24,250 nt of DNA, taken from an uncultured Actinomycetes bacterium. GTDB lineage: Bacteria; Actinomycetota; Thermoleophilia; Solirubrobacterales; 70-9. Location: NCBI GenBank assembly GCA_937907435.1, contig CALCIA010000179.1:1-24250 (forward strand). The letters are read 5' to 3'. The notes beneath the pieces were generated by a model, which ran no database searches, was not told the DNA's origin, and saw only the letters and a list, made by a program, of their open reading frames with translations. Shown here one piece after another: positions 1-7,288 of the stretch. The translations under genes were made by a program, and so were the position numbers. Numbering within the stretch: position 1 is the first letter of the stretch; each line of letters opens with the position of its first letter.

Positions 1-111
1 CCACAGCCTGCCCGGGCCGTGGCGAGAGGGGCGGGTCCCTTCCCGGGCGACAGCTCGCCGGGAACCGGCCCATCCCGGGCGACAGCTTGCGGGTCCCCAT
101 CCCTTCCCCGG

Positions 112-133
112 GCGCGGCCGGCAAAGGCCGCGC
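112..133 (-). terminator. Hairpin downstream of efp, probable terminator
   Basis: A perfect 8-bp inverted repeat (GCGCGGCC, loop of 6, GGCCGCGC) lies 14 nt after the efp stop codon. It has no T-tract, so calling it a terminator is an inference from position and stability. Further left, the 15-mer TCCCGGGCGACAGCT occurs at 41-55 and again at 73-87. The first copy folds with 56-63 into a second hairpin. Nothing in 1-147 looks coding. Confidence 0.45.
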
Positions 134-147
134 ACCCATGGGATCTC

Positions 148-711
148 CTACGCCCTGGAGACGTATTCGCCGGTGCGGGTGTCGACCCGCACGGTCTCGC
201 CCTCCTCGATGAAGAGGGGGACCTGGACTACGGCGCCGGACTCGAGGGTCGCCGGCTTGTTGCCGCCGCCGGAGGCGGTGTCGCCTTTGAGGCCGGGGTC
301 AGTCTGGGTCACTTTCATCTCCACCGCGCTGGGGACGGTGACGTCGCTGGGCTGCTCGTCGACGAAGAGCACCTCGACCTCGGAGTTCGGCAGCACCCAC
401 TGCATCGTGTCGCCGAGGACCGCCGAGGGGATTTCGATCTGGTCGTAGTCCTGGTTGTCCATGAAGACGACCGCATCGCCCTGGTCGTAGAGGTACTGCA
501 TCTTTTTCGATTCGGTGCGCACGGAGCGGAACTTCTCCCCCGCCCGGAAGGTTTTGTCGATCACCGCGCCGTCCTCGATGCGGCGGAGCTTGGTCCGCAC
601 GAAGGCGCCCCCCTTGCCCGGCTTGACGTGCTGGAACTCGATGATCTTCCAGACCTTGCCGTCGATTTCAATGTGGGAGCCGTTGCGGAATTGATTAGTG
701 CTGACTGACAT
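148..711 (-). CDS. efp: Translation elongation factor P
   Basis: EF-P binds ribosomes stalled at consecutive prolines and promotes peptide-bond formation. The product is 187 aa, the usual EF-P length, and has the three beta-barrel domains of the family. The N-terminal KOW-like domain carries the tip loop KPGKGGAF with Lys33 at the position modified in E. coli (K34). The C-terminal domain ends with the EF-P signature region around EEGETVRVDTRTGEYVSR. The loop reads PGKGG, close to but not the same as the PGKGP loop described for unmodified actinobacterial EF-P, and no epmA/epmB-type gene is in the window. A -10-like TAAAGT sits 7 nt before the ATG with no Shine-Dalgarno site, so translation is probably leaderless. 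In many actinobacteria efp directly follows aroQ-pepP; here three genes intervene. Confidence 0.97.
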   Translation of the reverse strand: MSVSTNQFRNGSHIEIDGKVWKIIEFQHVKPGKGGAFVRTKLRRIEDGAVIDKTFRAGEKFRSVRTESKKMQYLYDQGDAVVFMDNQDYDQIEIPSAVLGDTMQWVLPNSEVEVLFVDEQPSDVTVPSAVEMKVTQTDPGLKGDTASGGGNKPATLESGAVVQVPLFIEEGETVRVDTRTGEYVSRA

Positions 712-718
712 GGCGCGG

Positions 719-724
719 ACTTTA
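719..724 (-). promoter_or_regulatory. -10 box of efp (leaderless type)
   Basis: TAAAGT ends 7 nt before the efp ATG, which puts the predicted +1 at or next to the start codon. It lies in the 38-bp gap after the SDR gene. No good -35 was identified. Confidence 0.5.
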
Positions 725-749
725 GCGACGGGACGCGGCGGCGCGCCGC

Positions 750-1553
750 TCAGTCTTTGCGCTCCGCGGCGGCCGGGGTGAAGGTGGCCGCGGCGGGGCC
801 GCCGAGGACGCGGCGCACGAGGCGCGGGGCGAGGATGCGGAGGTAGGCGGCGAGGGCGTAGGGGCGCGGGACGTAGCGCTCGGGCTTGCCGCCGGGGCCG
901 GTCTCGTAGATCGCGTCGGCGACCTTCTCCGGGCTCGAGAGGACGAGGCGGGTGAGCGCTTTCTGGCGCAGCTCGGTCTGCGGGAAGCCCTCGGTGGAGA
1001 CGAAGCCGGGCAGGACCATGCCGACGTGGACGCCGTGCGCGGCCTCCTCGAGCGAGAGGGCGTCGGTCCAGCCGACCAGCGCGAACTTGCTCGCCGAGTA
1101 GGCGCCCGAATTGGCGCGGCTGACGCGGGCCGCGGTGCTGGCGACGTTGACGATCGCGCTCGGGGTGGAGCGGCGGATCAGCGGCAGGAGCGCCTCGGTG
1201 AGGCGGACGACGGCCTCGAAGTTCAGCTCCATGTGGCGGTGGACGTTGTCCCAGCCGGTCTCACCGAAGGTGCCGCGCCAGGCGGCGCCGGCGTTGTTGA
1301 CGAGCAGGTCGAGGCGGTCGTGGTGGCCCTCGACGTGGGCGAGGACCCGGGCCGGCGCGTTGGGGTGGGTGAGGTCGACGGCGACCCAGGTGGCCGGACA
1401 GGGCAGGGAGGCGGCGAGGTCCGCGAGCCGCTCGCCCCGGCGGGCGACGAGGATGAGCTCGACCCCCGGCTCGCGGGCGAGGCGCCGCGCGGTGGCGGCG
1501 CCGATCCCGCTGGAGGCGCCGGTGACCAGGGCGACTTTGGGCTGCGTCGGCAT
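750..1553 (-). CDS. Short-chain dehydrogenase/reductase (classical SDR)
   Basis: A 267-aa classical SDR, an NAD(P)-dependent oxidoreductase with a Rossmann fold; the substrate cannot be told from sequence. Visible motifs are the cofactor loop TGASSGIG (11-18), Asp60 before the adenine pocket, NNAG (86-89), and the catalytic set Asn111, Ser139, Tyr152 and Lys156 in YSASK. ARR after beta-2 (residues 37-39) suggests a preference for NADP, an inference. The C-terminal about 40 residues are basic and hydrophobic (YLRILAPRLVRRVLGG), which resembles SDRs that associate with membranes. The start ATG has TAGGGT 6 nt upstream and no Shine-Dalgarno site. The gene is divergent from the LtrA-like gene. 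It lies between pepP and efp, which are neighbours in many relatives. Confidence 0.93.
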   Translation of the reverse strand: MPTQPKVALVTGASSGIGAATARRLAREPGVELILVARRGERLADLAASLPCPATWVAVDLTHPNAPARVLAHVEGHHDRLDLLVNNAGAAWRGTFGETGWDNVHRHMELNFEAVVRLTEALLPLIRRSTPSAIVNVASTAARVSRANSGAYSASKFALVGWTDALSLEEAAHGVHVGMVLPGFVSTEGFPQTELRQKALTRLVLSSPEKVADAIYETGPGGKPERYVPRPYALAAYLRILAPRLVRRVLGGPAAATFTPAAAERKD

Positions 1554-1559
1554 GGCGCA

Positions 1560-1565
1560 ACCCTA
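1560..1565 (-). promoter_or_regulatory. -10 box of the SDR gene (leaderless type)
   Basis: TAGGGT, an actinobacterial-looking -10, ends 6 nt before the SDR start codon in the 60-bp divergent gap. It would give a transcript beginning at or close to the ATG. Confidence 0.5.
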
Positions 1566-1600
1566 AGTCACCGCATGCACCCGGCGGCGGCCCGAGTTGC

Positions 1601-1605
1601 AAGGA
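1601..1605 (+). promoter_or_regulatory. Shine-Dalgarno site that sets the LtrA-like start
   Basis: AAGGA lies 8 nt before the GTG at 1614. The alternative ATG at 1575 has no ribosome-binding site, so the GTG is preferred. Confidence 0.6.
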
Positions 1606-1613
1606 TTGGCGGC

Positions 1614-2870
1614 GTGTCCGACGCCTCGTCCGCGGCCGGCCCGCCCGGCCCGGCCCGCCACCACCGCCCCCACGCGCCGCGCCTGAGCGCCGTCCGCCGC
1701 GAAGGCGAGCGGGTCACGCCGCTGGAGCTCTTCTTCGACCTCGTCTTCGTCCTCGCGATCACCGAGTGCACGACGCTGATGTCCCACCACCCGAGTTGGT
1801 CGGGGCTGGCTCAGGGACTGCTGGTCCTCGGCGTCCTCTGGTGGGCCTGGGCCTCTTATGCCTGGCTGACCAGCGTGATCGACCCCGAGGCGGGGCCGGT
1901 CCGGCTCGTCTTCTTCGCCGCGATGGCCTCGATGCTGATCGCCGCGATCTGCGTGCCGGAGGCCTTCGGCAGCCTGGCGCTGGCCTTCGCCCTGGCGGTC
2001 GGCTTCTTCCGCGTCGCCCACATCGCCCTCTTCATCATCGCCAGCTCCGACGCGCCGGACCTGCGTCGCTCGAGCACCGCGCTCGGCGTCTCGACCGCGA
2101 TCGCGGTCGCCATCCTCGCCACCGCCTCGGCCTTCGACGGGTTGCCGCAGGCGGCGCTCTGGGTGCTGGCGCTGGCGCTCGACTTCGGCGGTCCGTACCT
2201 CTTCGGCATCGAGGGCTGGCAGCTCGTCCCCGGCCACTTCGCCGAGCGCCACGGGCTGATCATCATCATCGCGCTCGGCGAGTCGATCGTCGACATCGGC
2301 GCCGGCGCTGCCGGGCACCTCGACCTCGGGGTCGGCGTCGCGGCCGTGCTCGGCGTCGCCGTCGCCGCGGCGCTGTGGTGGGTCTACTTCGACGTCGTCG
2401 CGCTGGTCTCGGCACGGCGGCTCGCCGCAGCTGAGGCCGGCCCGGTGCAGAACGCGCTCGCCCGTGACTCCTATTCCTACCTGCACCTCTTCCTCGTCGC
2501 CGGGATCGTGCTGACCGCCTTCGGCCTGGAGGAGGTGCTGGCCCATACCGACGAGCACCTGCACTGGCAGCCTGCCGTCGGGCTCTGCGGCGGGATCGCC
2601 CTCTACCTGCTCGGCCTGGTGGCCTTCCGCTATCGCCAGAAAGGCGACTGGAACCGCTACAAACCGGTCGCCGCGGCGCTGCTCCTGCTCCTGATCCCGA
2701 TCGCGACGACGATCCCGGCGCTGGCGACGCTGGCGATCGCGACGGCCCTGCTCGCCCTGCTCGTGGCGCGCGAGCACTCCAACTACGACGAGCGCCGCGA
2801 CGAGCTGCGCTCCCGCAACACGATGACCGAGGCGGAGGCCGAGCTGATCGCCGCCGAGCGGGAGGAGTGA
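1614..2870 (+). CDS. Low temperature requirement protein A (LtrA) family membrane protein
   Basis: A 418-aa polytopic membrane protein of the LtrA family, named from a Listeria gene linked to growth at low temperature; its biochemical role is not established. Diagnostic motifs are TPLELFFDLVFVLAIT near the N-terminus and RHGLIIIIALGESIV in the middle. About ten or more hydrophobic segments follow each other, and the C-terminal tail is charged and cytoplasmic-looking. The length fits the family. The reading frame stays open upstream to 1026, but that part is antisense to the SDR gene. GTG at 1614 with a good Shine-Dalgarno site is the likely start; ATG at 1575 would add 13 residues. The next gene on this strand starts 42 bp downstream but is functionally unrelated. 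Confidence 0.9.
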   Translation: MSDASSAAGPPGPARHHRPHAPRLSAVRREGERVTPLELFFDLVFVLAITECTTLMSHHPSWSGLAQGLLVLGVLWWAWASYAWLTSVIDPEAGPVRLVFFAAMASMLIAAICVPEAFGSLALAFALAVGFFRVAHIALFIIASSDAPDLRRSSTALGVSTAIAVAILATASAFDGLPQAALWVLALALDFGGPYLFGIEGWQLVPGHFAERHGLIIIIALGESIVDIGAGAAGHLDLGVGVAAVLGVAVAAALWWVYFDVVALVSARRLAAAEAGPVQNALARDSYSYLHLFLVAGIVLTAFGLEEVLAHTDEHLHWQPAVGLCGGIALYLLGLVAFRYRQKGDWNRYKPVAAALLLLLIPIATTIPALATLAIATALLALLVAREHSNYDERRDELRSRNTMTEAEAELIAAEREE

Positions 2871-2897
2871 GCGCGGGGCCGGACGCCGCGACTTCGC

Positions 2898-2903
2898 CAT
2901 ACT
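2898..2903 (+). promoter_or_regulatory. Possible -10 box of the M42 peptidase gene
   Basis: CATACT ends 9 nt before the M42 start codon, and no Shine-Dalgarno site precedes that ATG. The spacing is slightly long for a leaderless start, so this is tentative. Confidence 0.35.
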
Positions 2904-2912
2904 CATCGGCCT

Positions 2913-3971
2913 ATGACGACTTCGAACGACGTACCGACGCTTCTTGACGAACTGCTGCGCGCCGGCGCGCCCTCCGGCTACGAGGGCCCTGCCGCCGAGA
3001 TCTGGCGCAAGGCCGCCTCGTTCGCCGAGCTCTCCTACGACGGGATCGGCTCGACGATCGCCCGGGTCGGCGAGGCCGAGCCGCTGGTCGCGATCGTCGG
3101 CCACATCGACGAGATCGGCCTGATCATCACCCACGTCGACGAGAAGGGCTTCCTCTGGTTCGAGCCGATCGGCGGCTGGGACCCGCAGATCCTGGTCGGC
3201 CAGCGGGTCGAGGTGCGCGGCCGCGACGGCCTCGTCCCCGGCGTCGCCGGGCGCAAGCCGATCCATCTGCTGGAGATGGACCAGCGCAAAAAAGTCGTCG
3301 AACTCAAATCGATGCACATCGACATCGGCGCCGCCGACCGCGAGGAGGCCGAGGCGCTGGTCCGCGTCGGCGACCCGATCGTGATCCGCACCGAGCCGAT
3401 GAAGGTGCAGGGCTCGCGCCTCGTCTCGAAGTCGATGGACAACCGGCTCGGCGCCTTCGTGGCGCTCGAATCGACCCGCCGTTGCGCCGAGGGCAAAGGC
3501 CCGGGCGGCTCGATGGCGGGCGTGGCCGCGGTGCAGGAGGAGATCGGACTGTTCGGCGCGCGCACCTCGGCCTTCGAGCTGCGCCCCGACATCGCGATCG
3601 CCGTCGACGTCACCCACGCGACCGACGCGCCCGGGGTCGAGGAGAAAGAAAACGGCGTGCACCCGCTCGGCTCCGGCCCGGTGATCGGCCGCGGCTCGAC
3701 GCTCTCGCCGAAGGTCTTCGAGCTGCTGGTCGAGACGGCCGAGGCGGAGGGCATCGAGTACTCGATCAGCGCCAGCGGCCGCAACACCGGCACCGACGCC
3801 GACGCGCTCCAGATCGCCCGCTCCGGCATCCCGACCGGCCTCGTCTCGATCCCCCTGCGCTACATGCACTCCCCGGTCGAGATGGTCGACCTGGCCGACG
3901 TCGAGGCGACGATCGAACTGCTGGCGGCCTTCGGCAGCCGGATCAAAGCCGGCGTCGATCTCAGCCGCTAG
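2913..3971 (+). CDS. M42 family metallopeptidase (glutamyl aminopeptidase/endoglucanase family)
   Basis: A 352-aa cytoplasmic aminopeptidase of family M42, which forms large tetrahedral particles that trim N-terminal residues from peptides. All residues of the dinuclear metal site can be placed: His64 and Asp66 in GHIDEIG, bridging Asp176 in SMDNR, Glu209 (catalytic base) and Glu210 in QEEIG, Asp232 in VDVTHA, and His319 in YMHSPVE. The length is typical. Family members are often labelled cellulase or CelM; peptidase activity is the better-supported role. The ATG lacks a Shine-Dalgarno site. The gene converges on pepP, another peptidase gene, across a strong terminator, so the two may share a role in peptide turnover, but they are transcribed separately. 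Confidence 0.95.
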   Translation: MTTSNDVPTLLDELLRAGAPSGYEGPAAEIWRKAASFAELSYDGIGSTIARVGEAEPLVAIVGHIDEIGLIITHVDEKGFLWFEPIGGWDPQILVGQRVEVRGRDGLVPGVAGRKPIHLLEMDQRKKVVELKSMHIDIGAADREEAEALVRVGDPIVIRTEPMKVQGSRLVSKSMDNRLGAFVALESTRRCAEGKGPGGSMAGVAAVQEEIGLFGARTSAFELRPDIAIAVDVTHATDAPGVEEKENGVHPLGSGPVIGRGSTLSPKVFELLVETAEAEGIEYSISASGRNTGTDADALQIARSGIPTGLVSIPLRYMHSPVEMVDLADVEATIELLAAFGSRIKAGVDLSR

Positions 3972-3982
3972 GGCGACCTCGC

Positions 3983-4027
3983 CCAGCCGTTCCTTTTGGT
4001 CCCCACAGGACCATAAGGAACAGCTGG
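3983..4027. terminator. Bidirectional terminator between M42 gene and pepP
   Basis: Two 20-nt arms (3983-4002 and 4008-4027) pair at 18 of 20 positions around the 5-nt loop CCACA. The inner 14-bp repeat reads GTTCCTTTTGGTCC against GGACCATAAGGAAC. It fills the 61-bp gap between two convergent stop codons, and T-runs and A-runs inside the arms suit termination in both directions. Confidence 0.8.
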
Positions 4028-4032
4028 CGGGG

Positions 4033-5091
4033 TCAGTCGACGACGGTCAGCTCTTTGGGGAGCGTCGAGAGGTTGCGCAGGCCGGTATCGGTGACGATGA
4101 CCAGGTCCTCGATCCGCACGCCGAGGTTGCCGGCCAGGTAGATGCCCGGCTCGACCGTGACGACTTCGTTCGCCGCCAGGATGTCGTCGGAGCGCAGGGA
4201 GAGGCGCGGGCTCTCGTGGATGTCGAGGCCGACGCCGTGGCCGAGGCCGTGGCCGAAGTGCTCGCCGTGGCCGGCCTCCTCGATCACCTTGCGGGCCGCG
4301 GCGTCCACGTCCTCGCCCTTCTCGCCGGGGCGGATCGCCTCCAGCGAGGCCTGCTGGGCGGCGAGCACGGTGTCGTAGACCCGCCGTCCTTCCTCGCCGG
4401 GGTCACCGGTGGCGTAGGTGCGGGTGCCGTCGGAGCAATAGCCGTCGAGCTTGGCGCCCATGTCGAAGACGACCAGCTCGTCGCGGCCGATCACCTTCGG
4501 GCCGGGCTCGGCATGCGGCTGGGCGCCGTTGGAGCCGGAGGCGACGATGGTGTCGAAGGAGAGCGTGCCGCCGCCGGCGCGGACGTGGCCTTCGAAGGCG
4601 TCGGCGACCGCGCGCTCGGTCTTGCCGACGAAGCCTTCTTCGACCGTCGCCTTCAGCGCCGCGTCGGCGAGCTTCGAGGCCTCGGCGATCGCCGCCAGCT
4701 CCTCGGCGTCCTTGACCCGCCGCAGCGCCTCGACCGCGCCGCCCGCGGCAACCGCCTCGGCGCCCTCGGGCAGTTTCTCCTCCAGTTTGGCGAGCGAGCG
4801 GACCGAGACGTGGTCGTCCTCGAAGCCCACCTTGCCGGCGAGGCGCTCGGCGATCCCCCCCAGCCAGTCGCCGGTGACGGTGACCGTCTCCCACTCGGAG
4901 ACCTCGGCGGCGGCGCGCTCGGTGTAGCGGAAGTCGGTGAGGAAGACGCGGATGCCGGGGCCGCAGACGACCGCGCCGTTGGTGCCGGTGAAGCCGGTCA
5001 GGTAACGGACGTTGACGAGGTCGGTGACCAGCATGCGGTCGAGGCCGCGCTCGGCCAGCGCCGCCTCGAGGCGATCGCCGCGGCCGCGCAT
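4033..5091 (-). CDS. pepP: Xaa-Pro aminopeptidase/dipeptidase (M24B)
   Basis: A 352-aa pita-bread-fold metallopeptidase that removes residues preceding proline. The N-terminal creatinase-like domain covers about residues 1-125 and the catalytic domain about 130-352. The dinuclear metal ligands are all present: Asp210 and Asp221 (11 apart, as in E. coli PepP), His285 in HGLGHGVG, Glu314 in VEPGIY and Glu328 in RIEDL. At about 350 aa it is the short YqhT/PepQ-like form rather than the 440-aa E. coli PepP, so substrate length preference is open. Its ATG overlaps the aroQ stop by one base (TGATG), so the two are translationally coupled. The aroQ-pepP-efp order is common in Gram-positive bacteria; here efp has been separated. 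Confidence 0.94.
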   Translation of the reverse strand: MRGRGDRLEAALAERGLDRMLVTDLVNVRYLTGFTGTNGAVVCGPGIRVFLTDFRYTERAAAEVSEWETVTVTGDWLGGIAERLAGKVGFEDDHVSVRSLAKLEEKLPEGAEAVAAGGAVEALRRVKDAEELAAIAEASKLADAALKATVEEGFVGKTERAVADAFEGHVRAGGGTLSFDTIVASGSNGAQPHAEPGPKVIGRDELVVFDMGAKLDGYCSDGTRTYATGDPGEEGRRVYDTVLAAQQASLEAIRPGEKGEDVDAAARKVIEEAGHGEHFGHGLGHGVGLDIHESPRLSLRSDDILAANEVVTVEPGIYLAGNLGVRIEDLVIVTDTGLRNLSTLPKELTVVD

Positions 5092-5549
5092 CAGGCCGTC
5101 ACCCCGAGCTCGCCGGCGAGCACCTCGAGCGCCTCGCGGTACCCGTCGGCGCCCTTGCCGGAGATCTTCCGCACCACCAGCCCGTCGAAGACCGAGACCT
5201 TGCGCCAGTCCTCGCGCGCCTCGACGTCGGAGAGGTGGACCTCGACCGCGGGCAGCCCGGCGACGTCGAGCGCGTCGGCGATCGCACGGCTGTAATGGGT
5301 CCAGGCGCCGGCGTTGATGAGGACGCCGTCGGCAAGGTCACGCGAGCGATGCAGGTACTCCACGAACTCCCCCTCATGGTTGGTCTGGAAGAAGATCGGT
5401 TCGAGCCGCGCCGCGCGCGCCCAACCTTCGATCTGGTGCTCGAGCTCCGACAGCGACCGCCCGCCGTAGAGCTCCGGATTGCGCCGCTCGAGGATGTCGA
5501 AGTTGACCCCGTGCAGGACGGCGACGCGGTTGCGGGTGGTCGCGCTCAC
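5091..5549 (-). CDS. aroQ: 3-dehydroquinate dehydratase, type II
   Basis: This enzyme dehydrates 3-dehydroquinate to 3-dehydroshikimate, step three of the shikimate pathway. It is a 152-aa flavodoxin-like protein of type II. Compared from memory with M. tuberculosis AroQ, the catalytic residues are kept: Asn16, Arg22/23, Tyr28 in ELYGG, Asn79 in INAGAWTH, His105 in EVHLS and Arg112. The usual NGPN motif is changed to HGVN (13-16), so the first Asn is replaced by His. GTG at 5549 is chosen because a TATTGT -10 ends 7 nt before it; GTG at 5558 would add three residues but overlaps that box. It is separated from aroKB by a 172-bp structured gap and coupled to pepP. Confidence 0.93.
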   Translation of the reverse strand: MSATTRNRVAVLHGVNFDILERRNPELYGGRSLSELEHQIEGWARAARLEPIFFQTNHEGEFVEYLHRSRDLADGVLINAGAWTHYSRAIADALDVAGLPAVEVHLSDVEAREDWRKVSVFDGLVVRKISGKGADGYREALEVLAGELGVTA

Positions 5550-5556
5550 GAGGGCC

Positions 5557-5562
5557 ACAATA
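5557..5562 (-). promoter_or_regulatory. -10 box of aroQ (leaderless type)
   Basis: TATTGT ends 7 nt before the GTG at 5549. The spacing matches the other leaderless starts in the window and suggests aroQ-pepP has its own promoter below the hairpin that follows aroKB. Confidence 0.45.
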
Positions 5563-5586
5563 GTCCAGGGCCCGACTACCCCGGCC

Positions 5587-5689
5587 GCGGTCGTCCTTTG
5601 GTCCGGCTCCCCGCGGTGCGGTCGTCCGTACGTCCGGCTACCGGACTTTAAGTCGACCGCGATCGGGGGGCGGACGAAAGGTCGACCGC
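5587..5689. repeat. 103-nt rod-like inverted repeat between aroKB and aroQ
   Basis: Outer arms 5587-5605 and 5671-5689 pair at 17 of 19 positions. After a one-base mismatch the stem continues with 5607-5611 and 5665-5669. A middle stem (5618-5624 with 5654-5660) and a perfect 6-bp hairpin (5632-5637, loop CTA, 5641-5646) nest inside it. It may be a terminator for aroKB, a palindromic repeat element or a structured RNA. No open frame crosses it convincingly. Confidence 0.6.
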
Positions 5690-5721
5690 CGGGTTCGGCG
5701 CAGCGGGCCCGTGGGGTCGGG

Positions 5722-7272
5722 TCAGGCGATCAGCTCGCGAACGGACGCTTCGACCTCGGCCGGGTCGACCAGTTGGCCGATGCGGGGGGCGCCGGGGTCG
5801 TTCAGGAGGACGAAGCCGACGCCGGCGGCGGTGCGCTTCTTGTCGCGGCCGAGGGACTCCATCACCGACTCGACCTCGATCGGGACCTCGAGGCGGGTCG
5901 GGAGGCCGTGGCGGGCGAGGATCGCCTCGACCTCGGCGCGCAGGGCGGGCGCGTCGGAGAGGCGGAGGGCGGCCAGCAGTCCCAGGCCGACCGCCTCGCC
6001 GTGGCGGTAGGCGGTGTAGCCGGTGGCCGACTCGATCGCGTGGCCGACCGTGTGGCCGAGATTGAGGACGTTGCGCAGGCCGGTGTCGAGCTCGTCGGCG
6101 GCGACGACCTGGCACTTGTAGCGGGCGCAGGCGAAGACGACGTCGTCGAGGCCGGCCGGGTCGATCGTCTCGATCGCGCGGACCCGCTCCCACAGCGAGC
6201 CGCCCGCCAGAAGGCCCGTCTTCAGCACCTCGACGAAGCCCGCGGCAAGCTCGCCGGGCGACAGGCTCGCCAGCAGCTCGGTGTCGGCGATCACCGCGGC
6301 GGGCTGCTGGAAGGCACCCGCGTAGTTCTTGCCCTCGGGCAGGTCGACGCCGACCTTGCCGCCGTAGGCGGAGTCGACCTGGGCGACCAGCGTGGTCGGC
6401 ACCTGCACCACCGGCACACCGCGCTGGTAGAGGTGGGCGGCGAGGCCGCCGAGGTCGCCGACGACGCCGCCGCCGAGCGCGACCACGTGATCCCCCCGGG
6501 TCGCCCCGGCGCGGGTCAGCTCGCGCAGCACCGTCTCGACATTGGACAGGGTCTTGGCCGTCTCCCCCGCTTCGATCTCGGCGCGGCCGCCGAGCGGCTC
6601 GACCCGGTCGCCGTAGAGCGGCGCCACCGTGCGGTCGGAGATCAGGAAGCGGCGGCTCTCCAGCGGCCACCAGCCGCAGCCGAGGAGGCCGCGGCCGACC
6701 AGCACCGGGTACTCGCCGCCCGGCGCGCTGGCCCAGAGGAGCTTGGTGCCGGCGGGCAGCTCGGGGAGCCGGCGCAGCATCGGCAGGGCGCGGCGGACGA
6801 TCTGGCGGTCGCCCATCGGCACCACCGCGTCGGCCAGCTCTTCGTAGAGCGGCAGACGGACGTCGAGCAGCTCGGTCACGTCCTCGGCGGAGCTCGCCAG
6901 CGGGCGGTCGGAGTGGGCGATCCGCCGCCATGCCTCGGCCGCGTCGACCTCCAGCCAGACCACGGTGTGGCGGGCGAGCGCGGCGCGGATCCGCGGCGAG
7001 AGCACGCTGCCGCCGCCGAGCGCGATCGCGCCGCCGTCGTCGGCCTCCTCCAGCAGCGAGCCGACCAGCTCGGCCTCGCGCGCGCGGAAGCCCTCCTCGC
7101 CGTGGCGCTCGAACGCCTGCGGGATGGTCGAGCCGAAGCTCTCTTCCATCAGCTGGTCGATCTCGACCGTCGGCAGCCCTTCGGCGCGCGCCGCGTGCAG
7201 CGCGGTCGACTTGCCCGCGCCCATGAAGCCGACGAAGACGATCGAGGGCTTGCGGCCGTCGCCCGCGCTCAC
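5722..7272 (-). CDS. aroKB: Fused shikimate kinase / 3-dehydroquinate synthase
   Basis: A 516-aa two-domain protein for two shikimate-pathway steps: ATP-dependent phosphorylation of shikimate (residues about 1-165) and NAD-dependent cyclization of DAHP to 3-dehydroquinate (about 178-516). The kinase part has the P-loop GFMGAGKST (15-23), shikimate-binding Asp39, Arg63 in GFRAREAE, the GGG loop (86-88), and lid Arg123 in DRPLA. The synthase part has GGGVVGDLGG (267-276), the stretch around KVGVDLPEGKN, Glu345/Glu348 near the metal site, His407 and His411 in NLGHTVGHA, and His424 in HGEAVG. Both active sites look intact. The start is GTG with GAGGGGG 7 nt upstream, 16 nt after aroC. The fusion makes two non-consecutive pathway enzymes in equal amounts. 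Confidence 0.95.
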   Translation of the reverse strand: MSAGDGRKPSIVFVGFMGAGKSTALHAARAEGLPTVEIDQLMEESFGSTIPQAFERHGEEGFRAREAELVGSLLEEADDGGAIALGGGSVLSPRIRAALARHTVVWLEVDAAEAWRRIAHSDRPLASSAEDVTELLDVRLPLYEELADAVVPMGDRQIVRRALPMLRRLPELPAGTKLLWASAPGGEYPVLVGRGLLGCGWWPLESRRFLISDRTVAPLYGDRVEPLGGRAEIEAGETAKTLSNVETVLRELTRAGATRGDHVVALGGGVVGDLGGLAAHLYQRGVPVVQVPTTLVAQVDSAYGGKVGVDLPEGKNYAGAFQQPAAVIADTELLASLSPGELAAGFVEVLKTGLLAGGSLWERVRAIETIDPAGLDDVVFACARYKCQVVAADELDTGLRNVLNLGHTVGHAIESATGYTAYRHGEAVGLGLLAALRLSDAPALRAEVEAILARHGLPTRLEVPIEVESVMESLGRDKKRTAAGVGFVLLNDPGAPRIGQLVDPAEVEASVRELIA

Positions 7273-7288
7273 CGGGCCGCCCCCTCGC

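Noticed and set aside
1026..1613. N-terminal extension of the LtrA-like reading frame
   Set aside because: It is antisense to the SDR gene, has shadow-like Gly/Ala/Arg composition, and the GTG at 1614 has a proper ribosome-binding site.
1563..3869. Long minus-strand open frame (768 codons) opposite the LtrA and M42 genes
   Set aside because: Its composition is Asp/Arg/Gly-rich low-complexity sequence from the complement of GC-rich codons; the plus-strand genes have clear family motifs.
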